A stretch of DNA of 64,000 nucleotides from Rhodococcus sp. SMB37 (GCF_004345605.1 NZ_SLVY01000003.1:124001-188000), one strand, 5' to 3'. Counted from the stretch's first letter, positions 8,817 to 17,414 are shown. Program-made: numbers and translations. Notes: generated from the letters alone by a model not told the origin.

Positions 8817-8835
8817 TGAGGGTCGGCTCACCTCA
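8817..8835 (+). promoter_or_regulatory. DtxR/IdeR-like iron box upstream of efeU
   Basis: TGAGGGTCGGCTCACCTCA matches the 19-bp IdeR/DtxR consensus TTAGGTTAGGCTAACCTAA at 14 positions and keeps the dyad (TGAGG...CCTCA). It sits 16 bp upstream of the efeU start, placing efeUOB under iron repression. A second box of the same type lies at 31216. Confidence 0.7.
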
Positions 8836-8851
8836 GTACGGGAGTTGCTCC

Positions 8852-9739
8852 ATGTCCGCTCTGGCTGCAGGCTCCGATGCACCGTCCATTGCCACTCAGC
8901 TGGTGGGGTCCGGGCTCATCGGCCTCCGCGAAGGGCTCGAAGCCGGCATCGTCGTCATGATCCTCGTAGCGTTCATCGTCAAATCCGAACGACGCGATGC
9001 CCTCAAATGGGTGTGGCTCGGCGTCGGGATCGCTGTCGCGTTGGTCGCTGCCACGTTCCTGATCATCCATTTCGGGACGAACACGCTCGACGGTCTGGCC
9101 GCCGAGATCGCGGCGGGCATCGCCTCACTCATCGCGGTCGTGATCGTCACGACCATGGTGCTGTGGATGCGTAAGGCTGCCCGGACGATCTCCGGCAACC
9201 TGAAGTCCGGCATGGAGAAGGCGCTGGTCGTCGGACCGGTCGCAGTGCTGTCCCTGTCGTTCTTCGCGGTCGGCCGTGAAGGTCTCGAAACCGCGTTGCT
9301 GATGGTCGGCTACGCCGAGAACACCGCCGGTAGCCCGTGGCCGCTCATCGGGCTCCTGCTCGGAATCGCCGCCGCCGCCGGCATCACCGTGTTGATGTAT
9401 CTCGGCGCGATCCGAATCGACATGGCGAAGTTCTTCATCTTCACCGGAGCGTTCCTCGTGGTCGTGGCGGCAGGGATCCTCGGCTACGGCGTGCGTGCAC
9501 TGCAGATCGGCGGGGTACTGCCCGGTGGCACGTCCCTTGCCTTCGATGTGTCCGACACCTACGACGCCGGCAGCTGGTACGGAACGGTCCTCGGCGGCAT
9601 CTTCAACCTCCGCCCCGATCCGACGGTCCTGCAGTTCACCGCGTGGCTCCTGTACCTGGTCGTCGTCCTGTTCCTGTTCCTGAGGCCGCTCACGGTCGAG
9701 GAGCAGATCCGCCCGTCGCAGGCCGCCGCCACCCCCTGA
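8852..9739 (+). CDS. efeU: EfeU/FTR1-family iron permease
   Basis: A 295-residue membrane protein, the permease of the EfeUOB iron uptake system. Both REGLE motifs of the FTR1/EfeU family are present: LREGLEAGI near residue 28 and GREGLETAL near residue 140. Their glutamates bind iron during transport. About seven hydrophobic helices are visible. Start ATG 8852 follows GGAG 11-8 bases upstream. First gene of efeUOB, 46 bp before efeO, with an IdeR-like box just upstream. Confidence 0.95.
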   Translation: MSALAAGSDAPSIATQLVGSGLIGLREGLEAGIVVMILVAFIVKSERRDALKWVWLGVGIAVALVAATFLIIHFGTNTLDGLAAEIAAGIASLIAVVIVTTMVLWMRKAARTISGNLKSGMEKALVVGPVAVLSLSFFAVGREGLETALLMVGYAENTAGSPWPLIGLLLGIAAAAGITVLMYLGAIRIDMAKFFIFTGAFLVVVAAGILGYGVRALQIGGVLPGGTSLAFDVSDTYDAGSWYGTVLGGIFNLRPDPTVLQFTAWLLYLVVVLFLFLRPLTVEEQIRPSQAAATP

Positions 9740-9785
9740 TTTCGCCCGTCCGCGATCCGTGTGCGCTCGCTCGAAAGGTACGAAT

Positions 9786-10925
9786 ATGCGTCGTTCCCTC
9801 TACTGCGTCAGGGCTGCCGCCCTGCTGCCGTTGGTCCTTGCCGGATGCACGGAAAAAGCGTCGCCCGACACCGATGCGATCACGGTGACGGCCACCGACA
9901 CGTCCTGCGACGTATCGACGGCAGAGGGCGTCACCGGCCATTCGACCTTCGCCATCACCAACAACGGCACCAAGGTCACCGAGTTCTACGTGTTCGCCAC
10001 GGGCGACCGCGCGCTCGGTGAGGTCGAGAACATCGGCCCGGGCCTGACTCGGCAGCTCATCGTCAGTATCCCCGAAGCCGGTGAGTACGAGCTCTCATGC
10101 AGGCCGGGCATGGTGGGCGACGGTGTCCGCCAGCCGATCACCGTCACCGGAGACTCCCAGGCGGCAACCGACGCCGACGGGAAACTCGCCGAGGCCGCCG
10201 ACGGCTACCGCCGCTACATCCGAAGCCAGACCGAGGCGTTGGTGACCACCACCGGCGAGTTCGTTGCCGCGGTCAAGGCCGGCAATGTCGACGAAGCCAA
10301 GCGGATGTTCCCCTTGACCCGCACATATTACGAACGCATCGAGCCCGAGGCCGAAAGCTTCGGCGACCTCGATCCGCGCCTCGACCTGCGCGAGGCCGAC
10401 CTCGAACCCGGTCAGGAATGGACGGGCTTCCACCGCATCGAGAAGGACCTGTGGGTCGACGGGCCCCAGCCCGACACGAACGCCATTGCCGATCAGCTCG
10501 TGGTCGACATCCAGGAGCTCGCGGACCTGGTGAATGCAGAGGACTACATGATCGATCCCACCCGCATCGCGGGCGACGCACAGGGCCTCCTCGACGAGAT
10601 CTCCACCTCGAAGATCACCGGCGAGGAGGACATTTTCTCTCACACCGATCTCTATGATTTCCAGGCCAATGTCGACGGTTCGCAGGCTGCGATCGCCGCT
10701 CTGCGTCCGGTCCTCGACGAGCAGGATCCAGAACTCGGACCGGTGATCGACAGTCGGTTCGCCGACCTCGATGCAGCCCTGCAGCAGTATCGGGAAGGCG
10801 AAGGGTTCGTCTCCTACGACACGGTGACCGCACCGCAGCGTCAAGAACTGTCCCGCTTGCTCGACGCACTGTCCGCTGAAGTCAGCAAGGTTCAGGGTGT
10901 TGTTGCGGAGGCATCGGGGCAATGA
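9786..10925 (+). CDS. efeO: EfeO iron-binding lipoprotein (cupredoxin + M75 imelysin-like domain)
   Basis: A 379-residue exported lipoprotein; the signal peptide ends in the lipobox LVLAGC (Cys 20). Residues ~25-120 form the cupredoxin-like domain, ending in the conserved YELSCRPGM segment. Residues ~135-375 form the M75 peptidase-like domain with the HxxE metal motif as HRIEKD near residue 216. EfeO is thought to present ferric or ferrous iron to EfeU and to work with the EfeB peroxidase. Start ATG 9786 with GAAAGG upstream. Its stop overlaps the efeB start (ATGA). Confidence 0.93.
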   Translation: MRRSLYCVRAAALLPLVLAGCTEKASPDTDAITVTATDTSCDVSTAEGVTGHSTFAITNNGTKVTEFYVFATGDRALGEVENIGPGLTRQLIVSIPEAGEYELSCRPGMVGDGVRQPITVTGDSQAATDADGKLAEAADGYRRYIRSQTEALVTTTGEFVAAVKAGNVDEAKRMFPLTRTYYERIEPEAESFGDLDPRLDLREADLEPGQEWTGFHRIEKDLWVDGPQPDTNAIADQLVVDIQELADLVNAEDYMIDPTRIAGDAQGLLDEISTSKITGEEDIFSHTDLYDFQANVDGSQAAIAALRPVLDEQDPELGPVIDSRFADLDAALQQYREGEGFVSYDTVTAPQRQELSRLLDALSAEVSKVQGVVAEASGQ

Positions 10926-12163
10926 CCGAGAACCCGGGGATTACCCGCCGCCGACTGTTCGGCGTGGTGGGGGCCGGGGCGGTGATCGCAGGAGCGGGTG
11001 CGGTGATCGGCAGAGCCACCGCACCCGAATCCGACACGACCGACGGTGTCGTCGCGTTTCGAGGGGCACATCAGGCCGGGGTGGTCACTCCGGCGCAGGA
11101 CCGCTTGCATTTCGTCGCGTTCGATGTCACCACCGACAACCGTGACGCGTTGATCGCGCTGTTGAAGACGTGGACCGAGATGGCCGACCGGATGACCGCC
11201 GGCCTCGAGGCCACGGAGGACGGTGCGACAGGCGACGGCGCCTATCGTCCACCGAGCGATACCGGTGAAGCACTCGACCTCGGCGCATCGCACCTCACAC
11301 TCACCATCGGATTCGGTCCGTCCCTGTTCGACGACCGATTCGGGCTCGCCCACCTCAGACCCACAGCACTCGAAGACCTCCCGCACTTCCCGGCCGACAA
11401 TCTCGACCCGACGCGTGGCGGCGGTGACATCGCCGTCCAGGCGTGCGCCGACGACCCGCAGGTCGCGGTGCACGCAATCCGCAATCTCGCACGCGTCGCG
11501 TTCGGAACCGCATCGGTGCGCTGGTCGCAACTCGGTTTCGGGCGGACCTCGTCGACGTCGACATCGCAGACGACGCCGCGGAACCTGTTCGGATTCAAGG
11601 ACGGAACGAACAACCTCAAAGCCGAGGATCCTGCCGCACTCGACCGGTCGGTATGGATCGCACCCGCAGATGATCAGCCCTGGCTCGGCGGCGGCACGTA
11701 TCTCGTGGCGCGACGCATCCGGATGCTCATCGAACAGTGGGATCGTGCGGTGCTCGGCGAGCAGGAAGCGGTCATCGGGCGAGACAAGAGAGAGGGCGCA
11801 CCGCTCGGGAAGACCCACGAGTTCGACGAACTCGATCTCGAATCCAACGGTCCCGACGGGCCGTTCATCCCCACCACCGCGCACGTCCGGCTCGCGTCGG
11901 CGCAACATCTCGGTGGCATCGAGATCCTGCGTCGCGGTTACAACTTCACCGACGGGTCCGACGGCTTCGGCCATCTCGATGCTGGTTTGTTCTTCATCGC
12001 CTTCTGTCGCGACCCACTGACCCAGTTCGTGCCGATGCAACTCGCGCTTGCCCGGTCCGACGCTCTCAACGAATACATCCAGCACGTCGGATCGGCGGTG
12101 TTCGCGTGCCCGCCCGGTCCCGGCGAGAACGAGTACTGGGGCCAGACTCTCTTCGAGGCCTGA
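10922..12163 (+). CDS. efeB: EfeB, Tat-exported DyP-type haem peroxidase
   Basis: A 413-residue protein with a twin-arginine signal (TRRRLFGVVGAGAVIAGAGAVI) and a dye-decolourising peroxidase domain. The DyP hallmark GxxDG appears as GFKDGTNN near residue 223; the distal aspartate is intact. A histidine suitable as the proximal haem ligand follows in the C-terminal half (TAHVRLAS). EfeB is exported folded and assists iron acquisition through EfeO/EfeU, by oxidising ferrous iron or, as some propose, releasing iron from haem. Overlaps efeO by 4 bp, so the three genes are translationally coupled. A hairpin terminator follows. Confidence 0.95.
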   Translation: MTENPGITRRRLFGVVGAGAVIAGAGAVIGRATAPESDTTDGVVAFRGAHQAGVVTPAQDRLHFVAFDVTTDNRDALIALLKTWTEMADRMTAGLEATEDGATGDGAYRPPSDTGEALDLGASHLTLTIGFGPSLFDDRFGLAHLRPTALEDLPHFPADNLDPTRGGGDIAVQACADDPQVAVHAIRNLARVAFGTASVRWSQLGFGRTSSTSTSQTTPRNLFGFKDGTNNLKAEDPAALDRSVWIAPADDQPWLGGGTYLVARRIRMLIEQWDRAVLGEQEAVIGRDKREGAPLGKTHEFDELDLESNGPDGPFIPTTAHVRLASAQHLGGIEILRRGYNFTDGSDGFGHLDAGLFFIAFCRDPLTQFVPMQLALARSDALNEYIQHVGSAVFACPPGPGENEYWGQTLFEA

Positions 12164-12168
12164 CCTGA

Positions 12169-12195
12169 GGCCAGGACATTCCCCGAGTCCTGGCC
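12169..12195 (+). terminator. Intrinsic terminator-like hairpin after efeB
   Basis: GGCCAGGAC (12169-12177) and GTCCTGGCC (12187-12195) pair perfectly around a 9-nt loop, 5 bp past the efeB stop. There is no T-run, which is common for actinobacterial terminators. Confidence 0.65.
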
Positions 12196-12284
12196 CAGGC
12201 ACAAATTTCGTCCGAGCGCAATGTAACGAAAAGAACACACTGGACGACACTCCTATCGAGGCATGCAGAACAAAGGGGTTCACC

Positions 12285-12551
12285 GTGGCACACGAGCAGT
12301 TGCTGTTCATCGGACGTCCGGACGCAAATGAGATCGCGCACTGGAGCACGCTGCGCGAACTTGCTCCGCAGCGAGGCTGGGTCTCCACCCGTAAGTTCGA
12401 CCCGGGCAAGGTCGTGTGGGCGGTTGCAGCCAGCAGCGTCCTGGCCGACGAGGCGGAGGTGGTCGCCGAGGTTCGCAAGGCTCACATCCCCTGCACTAGC
12501 GCGCTCGACGCGATCAAGGACGCCTACTCGGCTGCGCATCTCTCCTCATAG
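12285..12551 (+). CDS. Small protein with a BRCT-like pattern
   Basis: An 88-residue protein starting at GTG 12285, with AAAGGGG 14-8 bases upstream. The C-terminal half (KVVWAVAASSVLADEAEVVAEVRKAHIPCTSALDAIKDA) follows the layout of a BRCT domain: a hydrophobic strand reading 'VVA', a spacer, then KxRKAxxxxIPxxS before a last helix. BRCT domains bind phosphopeptides or DNA ends, often in repair proteins, and stand-alone ones are known. Similarity is by eye only. The last 6 bp overlap the end of the convergent flavoprotein gene. Confidence 0.6.
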   Translation: MAHEQLLFIGRPDANEIAHWSTLRELAPQRGWVSTRKFDPGKVVWAVAASSVLADEAEVVAEVRKAHIPCTSALDAIKDAYSAAHLSS

Positions 12552-15332
12552 AGTGCATGGTGTGGATCCGAGCCCGGGGATTCCGGGCGCGGATCCACCT
12601 CCTCGACCGACGGGCGCACCCGCCCCCTCAACGACGAGGGCTCGGCGCGCGTACGCCCGCACATCGGCATCGACATCGTCGAGGGCGCCGGTCAATGCGT
12701 CTCTCGCCTCCGGTGTCGCCGACCACTGCATCAACGACAACACAGCCGCTTTGCGCACGTCGAGATGAACATCCTCGAGCGCTCCTGCCAGCACGTCGAC
12801 AGCAAGATCCGGATCGGCCCCGGCCAGCCCGCGCGCAGCGCCCTGACGCACCTGCCACGCTGATTCCCGTAGCCCCTTCACGAGCGTGCCTGCATCCTGC
12901 TCTCCACATCCGAGCGACGCGAACGCGGTCAGCGCGGCCGCCCGCACCAGCGGGTCGGTATCCTCGGCGAGCGCGCGAACGGACTCTGCGCCTCCCCTCC
13001 CGATGGTGGCGAGTCCGTGGGCGACGACGACACGGACTTCACGATTGGGGTCCGCAGACGCGTCGGCGACCGCTTTCCACTCGTCCAATGAGACCAATGC
13101 GCGGATCGCCTCGACCCGCACGCGATGATCGGGATCCGCGACCGCCTCCAGGAACTGTTCGCGCCGCCCGGCATGCCGGGAACGCAGCACGTCGACGGCC
13201 GTCGCACGAACCAGCGGATCGGCCGAGCGGAGGTATGCGGCGATCCTCTCCACCTCCGGCAGGACTTCCACGAGTTCCCGCACACCCTCGGCCGCGGTGC
13301 GGCGCACCGCCGGGCCTGGGTCTCCCAGCGCCTCGATCAGCGCCACGGAGAATCCCTCCGGTGTGTTCTCCGTCAGCACCGACACCGCGGTTGCCCGCAC
13401 CTGCGGATCATCGCTCTGCAGATACGCCTGCAGGTCGGTGAGCGTGGGCTCGTCCAGGTTCAACAGTGCCACGATCTGCGGCGACACCGCCTGCTCCAGC
13501 GACACCGCCTGCTCCGGCTGCGCCGTCGCCCGCTCACGTTCGACGCTCGGGGCGCGACCGACCCGGATCTCGGGTGCCGCGATCGGAATCACCGACCGAT
13601 CGACCGGCGGGAGGTGATCGTATTCGGGGACCGGCACCAGGTAGGGCGCGACCGGACGCTTGAGAAATTCCATCGACCCATCGGCTCCGCGCCGGAGGTT
13701 CAGGTGATAGCCCCATGTGCTGTCGTTCTGTTCCGGGATATCGGCGCGCTCATGATAGAGCCCCCATCGGCTCTCCGTGCGCACCAGCGAACTGCGCGCG
13801 GCCATCTCGGCGCAGTCCCTGATGAAAGCGACCTCGGCGCACCGCATCAGCTCGTGCGGTGTGCGTGCGCCCATCTCTGCGATCTCGTGGGTCATGCGAT
13901 CGAACGTCTCCACCGCGATGGACAGTTTCGCGCCGGTCTTCGGCGGTGCGACGTAATCGTTGACGAACCGACGCAGCTTGTATTCGACCTGGGGCTGCGG
14001 CGGGCCATCGGGATGTCGCAGCGGCCGGTAGATCAGCTCGTGGGCCTCCGCGAGCTGGTCGGCGGGCAGATCCGTCGGCGGCGGCACGTCGTCGAGGGTG
14101 CCGGTTGCGTGTGCTCCGGCGAGGTCGCCATAGACGAATGCCCCGATCATGTAGTTGTGCGGCACGCATGCCAGATCGCCCGCGGCGTAGAGCCCCGGCA
14201 CGCTGGTCGCGCCGTGTTCGTCCACCCACACACCCGACGCCGAATGCCCACTGCACAGGCCGATTTCGGAGACGTGCATCTCGATGTCGTGCGTGCGGTA
14301 GTCGTGTCCACGGTTCTCGTGGAATGTCCCGCGCGTGGGTCGCTCTGTGGTGTGCAGGATCGACTCGAGCGAATCGAGGGTTTCCTCCGGAAGGTGACTG
14401 ACCTTCAGATAGATCGGTCCCCGCGCCGATTCGATCTCGCGTTGCACCTCCGAAATCATCTGCCCGGACCAGTAGTCCGAGTCGACGAATCGCTCCCCCA
14501 GCGCGTTCACCTGGTATCCGCCGAACGGGTTCGCAACGTACGCGCAGGCGGGGCCGTTGTAGTCCTTGATCAGCGGGTTGATCTGGAAGCATTCGATGCC
14601 GCTCAGTTCTGCACCCGCGTGGTAGGCCATCGAGTACCCGTCGCCGGCGTTGGTGGGGTTCTCGTATGTCCCGTACAGGTATCCGGACGCGGGGAGTCCG
14701 AGCCGGCCGCACGGTCCGGTCGCGAGGATCACCGCTTTGGCGCCCACCGCGACGAACTCCCCGGTCCGGGTGTTCAGCGCGGCCGCACCGACGGCGCGTC
14801 GACCCTGCGGGGTGTCTGCGGTGAGGACGCGCACGGGCATGAGCCGGTTCTCGATACGGATCTTCTCCCGCATGTTCCGGCGCCGAAGCACCCGGTAGAG
14901 GGCTTTCTTGACGTCCTTGCCCTCCGGCATCGGCAACACGTACGACCCCGAGCGATGCACGCGTCGCACCGCGTACTCGCCGTATTCGTCCTTCTCGAAC
15001 TTCACGCCGTACTTCTCGAGTCGCTGCACCATCGCGAAGCCACGGGTGGCGGTCTGATAGACGGTGCGCTGGTCGACGATGCCGTCGTTGGCGCGGGTGA
15101 TTTCGGCGACGTAGTCCTCGGGCACCGCCTTACCGGGAATGACGGCGTTGTTGACCCCGTCCATCCCCATCGCGAGGGCACCCGAGTGCCTCACGTGCGC
15201 CTTCTCGAGCAACAGCACGTTCGCGCCGTTCTCGGCGGCGGTGAGCGCGGCCATCGTTCCGGCGGTGCCGCCTCCGATCACCAGCACATCGCAGTCGAGC
15301 CGCACAGCATCATCAAGATCCGGTATGTCCAT
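12546..15332 (-). CDS. AprA/fumarate reductase-like flavoprotein fused to HEAT repeats
   Basis: A 928-residue protein. Residues 1-575 are an FAD-binding flavoprotein of the succinate dehydrogenase/fumarate reductase/APS reductase alpha family: dinucleotide motif DVLVIGGGTAGTMAALTAAENG at ~15-36, ARGPIYLKVSHLPEE, and the second FAD segment VPGLYAAGDLA. A linker with the repeat EQAVSLEQAVS leads into about nine HEAT repeats (627-910; units such as DDPQVRATAVSVLTE and DHRVRVEAIRALVSL). The paired ferredoxin at 19697 is AprB-like, so the two probably form an electron-transfer complex. It ends the operon that also encodes an SsuABC/Tau-type importer, suggesting redox processing of an imported sulfur compound. 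Start ATG 15332 with GAGGAG upstream. The HEAT fusion is unusual; substrate unknown. Confidence 0.85.
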   Translation of the reverse strand: MDIPDLDDAVRLDCDVLVIGGGTAGTMAALTAAENGANVLLLEKAHVRHSGALAMGMDGVNNAVIPGKAVPEDYVAEITRANDGIVDQRTVYQTATRGFAMVQRLEKYGVKFEKDEYGEYAVRRVHRSGSYVLPMPEGKDVKKALYRVLRRRNMREKIRIENRLMPVRVLTADTPQGRRAVGAAALNTRTGEFVAVGAKAVILATGPCGRLGLPASGYLYGTYENPTNAGDGYSMAYHAGAELSGIECFQINPLIKDYNGPACAYVANPFGGYQVNALGERFVDSDYWSGQMISEVQREIESARGPIYLKVSHLPEETLDSLESILHTTERPTRGTFHENRGHDYRTHDIEMHVSEIGLCSGHSASGVWVDEHGATSVPGLYAAGDLACVPHNYMIGAFVYGDLAGAHATGTLDDVPPPTDLPADQLAEAHELIYRPLRHPDGPPQPQVEYKLRRFVNDYVAPPKTGAKLSIAVETFDRMTHEIAEMGARTPHELMRCAEVAFIRDCAEMAARSSLVRTESRWGLYHERADIPEQNDSTWGYHLNLRRGADGSMEFLKRPVAPYLVPVPEYDHLPPVDRSVIPIAAPEIRVGRAPSVERERATAQPEQAVSLEQAVSPQIVALLNLDEPTLTDLQAYLQSDDPQVRATAVSVLTENTPEGFSVALIEALGDPGPAVRRTAAEGVRELVEVLPEVERIAAYLRSADPLVRATAVDVLRSRHAGRREQFLEAVADPDHRVRVEAIRALVSLDEWKAVADASADPNREVRVVVAHGLATIGRGGAESVRALAEDTDPLVRAAALTAFASLGCGEQDAGTLVKGLRESAWQVRQGAARGLAGADPDLAVDVLAGALEDVHLDVRKAAVLSLMQWSATPEARDALTGALDDVDADVRAYARRALVVEGAGAPVGRGGGSAPGIPGLGSTPCTL

Positions 15333-15343
15333 CGGTGTTCTCC

Positions 15344-16072
15344 TCAGTGCTCGAGCGCGGCGAGCAGTGCGCTGCGCACGGCGCGTGTGTCGGGACGGTC
15401 CGCTGCGTCGGCCACGCGCGGGTGCGGGACGTCGAGGAGTTCGCGTAGCTCTCCGCCTCGTCCCAGCACGGCCGCGCGGTCGCCGAGCAGCACCGCCTCG
15501 TCGACGTCGTGAGTGACGAAGACGACGGTGGTCGGGTGGGTGCGCCATGTGTCGATGAGCAGGCGCTGCATGGCGCCGCGTGTCTGGCTGTCGAGGGCTC
15601 CGAACGGTTCGTCCATCATCACCGCGCGTGGCGCTCCGGCCAGCCCCCGTGCGAGTTGGACGCGTTGACGCATGCCGCCGGACAATGATTTCGGTAGGTA
15701 GTCGCCGAATCCGGTGAGACCGACTTCCTCGATCCACCTGTCGGCTGCCTCGCGTCGACCCGCTCGCGGTTCGCCGCGCAGCGACAGTGCGAGTTCTATG
15801 TTGCTGCGGACGGTGCGCCATGGCAGCAGTGCGTTGTCCTGGAAGACGACGGCGCGGTCGCGGTCGGTTCCGGTGACGGGCATTCCGTCCGCGCGCACTT
15901 CTCCGGAGTCCGGGACGAGCAGACCTGCGAGTGCACGCAGGACCGTCGATTTACCGCAGCCGGACGCTCCGGTGAGCACGAGGATCTCGCCTGGTCGTAC
16001 CTCGAGGGACAGCCGCCGAACGACGGGCGTGCCCGTGTAGGAGAGGGTGACGTCGTCCAGGTCGAGGGTCAT
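15344..16072 (-). CDS. Sulfonate/taurine-type ABC transporter ATP-binding protein (SsuB/TauB-like)
   Basis: A 242-residue ABC ATPase of the nitrate/sulfonate/taurine group: Walker A TGASGCGKST, Q-loop VVFQDNALLPW (the D-N-A-L-L-P-W form typical of this group), signature LSGGMRQR, Walker B AVMMDEPFGALD and H-loop VFVTHDVDEA. It pairs with the permease at 17415 and the binding protein at 18254. The TnpB element ends only 17 bp upstream of the ATG, so the native leader between permease and ATPase was cut by the insertion; the coding sequence is intact. GTG 16084 is an alternative start, with the element's terminal GGGAGG upstream. It lies 11 bp upstream of the flavoprotein gene. Confidence 0.88.
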   Translation of the reverse strand: MTLDLDDVTLSYTGTPVVRRLSLEVRPGEILVLTGASGCGKSTVLRALAGLLVPDSGEVRADGMPVTGTDRDRAVVFQDNALLPWRTVRSNIELALSLRGEPRAGRREAADRWIEEVGLTGFGDYLPKSLSGGMRQRVQLARGLAGAPRAVMMDEPFGALDSQTRGAMQRLLIDTWRTHPTTVVFVTHDVDEAVLLGDRAAVLGRGGELRELLDVPHPRVADAADRPDTRAVRSALLAALEH

Positions 16073-16088
16073 TCCGCTGATCACACTG

Positions 16089-16181
16089 TTGACGTCCTCC
16101 CGGCCGTGAACAACCGGGATTCCTCCTGAGGCGCTGCGCGCCACTCCGGTGGGTTCCTGTTTCACAGGGGCTCGCTTCCCG
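16089..16181 (-). ncRNA. Candidate omegaRNA / right end of the TnpB element
   Basis: In IS200/IS605 elements the transcript covering the 3' end of tnpB and the right end serves as the guide (omegaRNA) for the TnpB nuclease, with the guide taken from sequence just past the element. Here the segment from the tnpB stop to the terminal GTCAA contains the conserved end hairpin (CCCGG-TTGTTCACGG-CCGGG). The guide would then begin at 16088 and run into the ssuB-like gene. Boundaries are inferred; the scaffold probably extends back into tnpB. Confidence 0.5.
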
Positions 16182-17330
16182 CTAGACGGAAAGACTGACA
16201 GCCCCTCCGCAGGCGTTTAACCACTCCGCACGTCCTGCGGCGTGGATGTTCTTCGCAGCGTTGACGTCGCGGTCGTGGACCGCACCACACGCCGCGCACT
16301 GCCACTCCCGAACCGAGAGTGGTTTCGGCCCGTCGAGTACCCCGCACGTCGAGCAGATCTGACTCGACGGGTAGAAACGGTCCACCTTCACGAAGACGCG
16401 CCCATACCGGGCGGCCTTCTCCTCCACCATCCGAGTGAACATGCCCCACCCGGCATCGTGCACCGACTTCGCCAACCTCGTTCGCGCCAGCCCGGTGACA
16501 CACAAGTCCTCGACGAACACCGCTTGGTTCTCGCGGACGATCGCCGTGGACTGCTTGTGCGCCCAATCCTTGCGGGCATCGGTGACCTTCGCGTAAGCCT
16601 TGGCGACGCGGATACGTGCCTTGGCCCGATTCTTGCTGCCCTTGTCCTTGCGGGACAAGGCTTGCTGCGCCTTCTTCAACCGCCGTTCGGCCTGGCGGAA
16701 GAACTTCGGGGACTCGATGACCTTCCCATCCGAGAGCACCGCGAACGTCGTCAAACCCAGGTCGATCCCCACCTCCGCATCGCATTCCGGTAACGGATCG
16801 TCGGTCGTTTCGACCACGAACGACGCGAAATAACGACCCGCCGCGTCCTTGATGATCGACACACTCGACGGTACCGACGGCAACTCCCGCGACCACGCCA
16901 CCTCCACCTCGCCGACCTTGGCGATATACAACTTCCGGTTGCCTCGGATACTGAAGCCGTTGCGGGTGAGCCGGATCGCCTGCCGAGTGTCCTTGCGGGA
17001 CCGGAACCGCGGCGCCCCGACCTTGCGCCCCTTCCGCTTCCCGGTCAGTGAATCGAACCAGTTCCGGTACGCACGCCGCGCATCCTGGCAGGCTTGGATC
17101 AACACCACCGACGCCACCTCGGAAAGCCATACCCGCTGCGGGGTCTTCTTCGCTGCGGTGACGACCTGCTTCTGCACGTCGGTGTCCGAGAGTGTCACCC
17201 CGGCCGCATACGCGTCCTGGCGGGCGCGCAGCGCATCGTTGAATACCACCCGCGCGCACCCGAACGACCGGGCCAGCATGTTCTGCTGGCCGGGCGTCGG
17301 GTAGACGCGGTACTGGTATCGAAGTTGCAC
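16182..17330 (-). CDS. tnpB: TnpB, RNA-guided nuclease of an IS200/IS605-type element
   Basis: A 382-residue TnpB, close to the usual length. The RuvC-like catalytic residues look intact: D in GIDLGLTTFAVL (~194), E in AVFVEDLCVTGL and D in DRDVNAAKNIHAAG. The zinc ribbon is present (CSTC ... CAAC). The N-terminal YRVYPTPGQQNMLARSFGCARVVFNDAL is the standard helix-turn-helix start. TnpB proteins are RNA-guided DNA endonucleases and ancestors of Cas12. The start is an ATG at 17330. No frameshift is visible, so the protein may be active. Confidence 0.93.
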   Translation of the reverse strand: MQLRYQYRVYPTPGQQNMLARSFGCARVVFNDALRARQDAYAAGVTLSDTDVQKQVVTAAKKTPQRVWLSEVASVVLIQACQDARRAYRNWFDSLTGKRKGRKVGAPRFRSRKDTRQAIRLTRNGFSIRGNRKLYIAKVGEVEVAWSRELPSVPSSVSIIKDAAGRYFASFVVETTDDPLPECDAEVGIDLGLTTFAVLSDGKVIESPKFFRQAERRLKKAQQALSRKDKGSKNRAKARIRVAKAYAKVTDARKDWAHKQSTAIVRENQAVFVEDLCVTGLARTRLAKSVHDAGWGMFTRMVEEKAARYGRVFVKVDRFYPSSQICSTCGVLDGPKPLSVREWQCAACGAVHDRDVNAAKNIHAAGRAEWLNACGGAVSLSV

Positions 17331-17414
17331 AGCGGGACCATAACCACGAGCACCGACATGATTGATGCGCTATCCCGGCCTTGAAGGACCAGGCTTGCGC
17401 GCTACGTTCTCCGG

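Larger units (their letters stand above)
8247..8851. other. 605-bp intergenic region between WS/DGAT and efeU
   Basis: No convincing gene. It holds short direct repeats (8616-8646), a five-unit AGCAC tandem repeat (8687-8711) and, next to efeU, an IdeR-like box (8817-8835). A stretch at about 8525-8718 can be read as a hydrophobic peptide (GFAASLGSFTLFGALGW...), but that frame has a stop just upstream and no ATG/GTG/TTG start before the hydrophobic part. It may be a gene remnant or chance. Confidence 0.6.
16089..17408 (-). mobile_element. IS200/IS605-type TnpB-only element (IS1341-like)
   Basis: About 1.3 kb with one gene (tnpB) and no tnpA. The right end on the minus strand reads GGAATCCCGGTTGTTCACGG, then CCGGGAGGACGTCAA, ending at 16089; a hairpin followed by GTCAA is the classic right end of these elements. 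The left end has a hairpin at 17374-17393 (CCTGGTC/GGCCGGG); its outer border is placed at about 17400-17410 by analogy. These elements have no terminal inverted repeats and make no target duplication. It sits between the permease and ATPase genes of an ABC operon, in the operon's own orientation. Mobilisation would need a TnpA from elsewhere. Confidence 0.85.

Noticed and set aside
15344..16072. ssuB-like gene as a pseudogene caused by the TnpB insertion
   Set aside because: All ATPase motifs and the first residues are present; the element ends upstream of the start codon.
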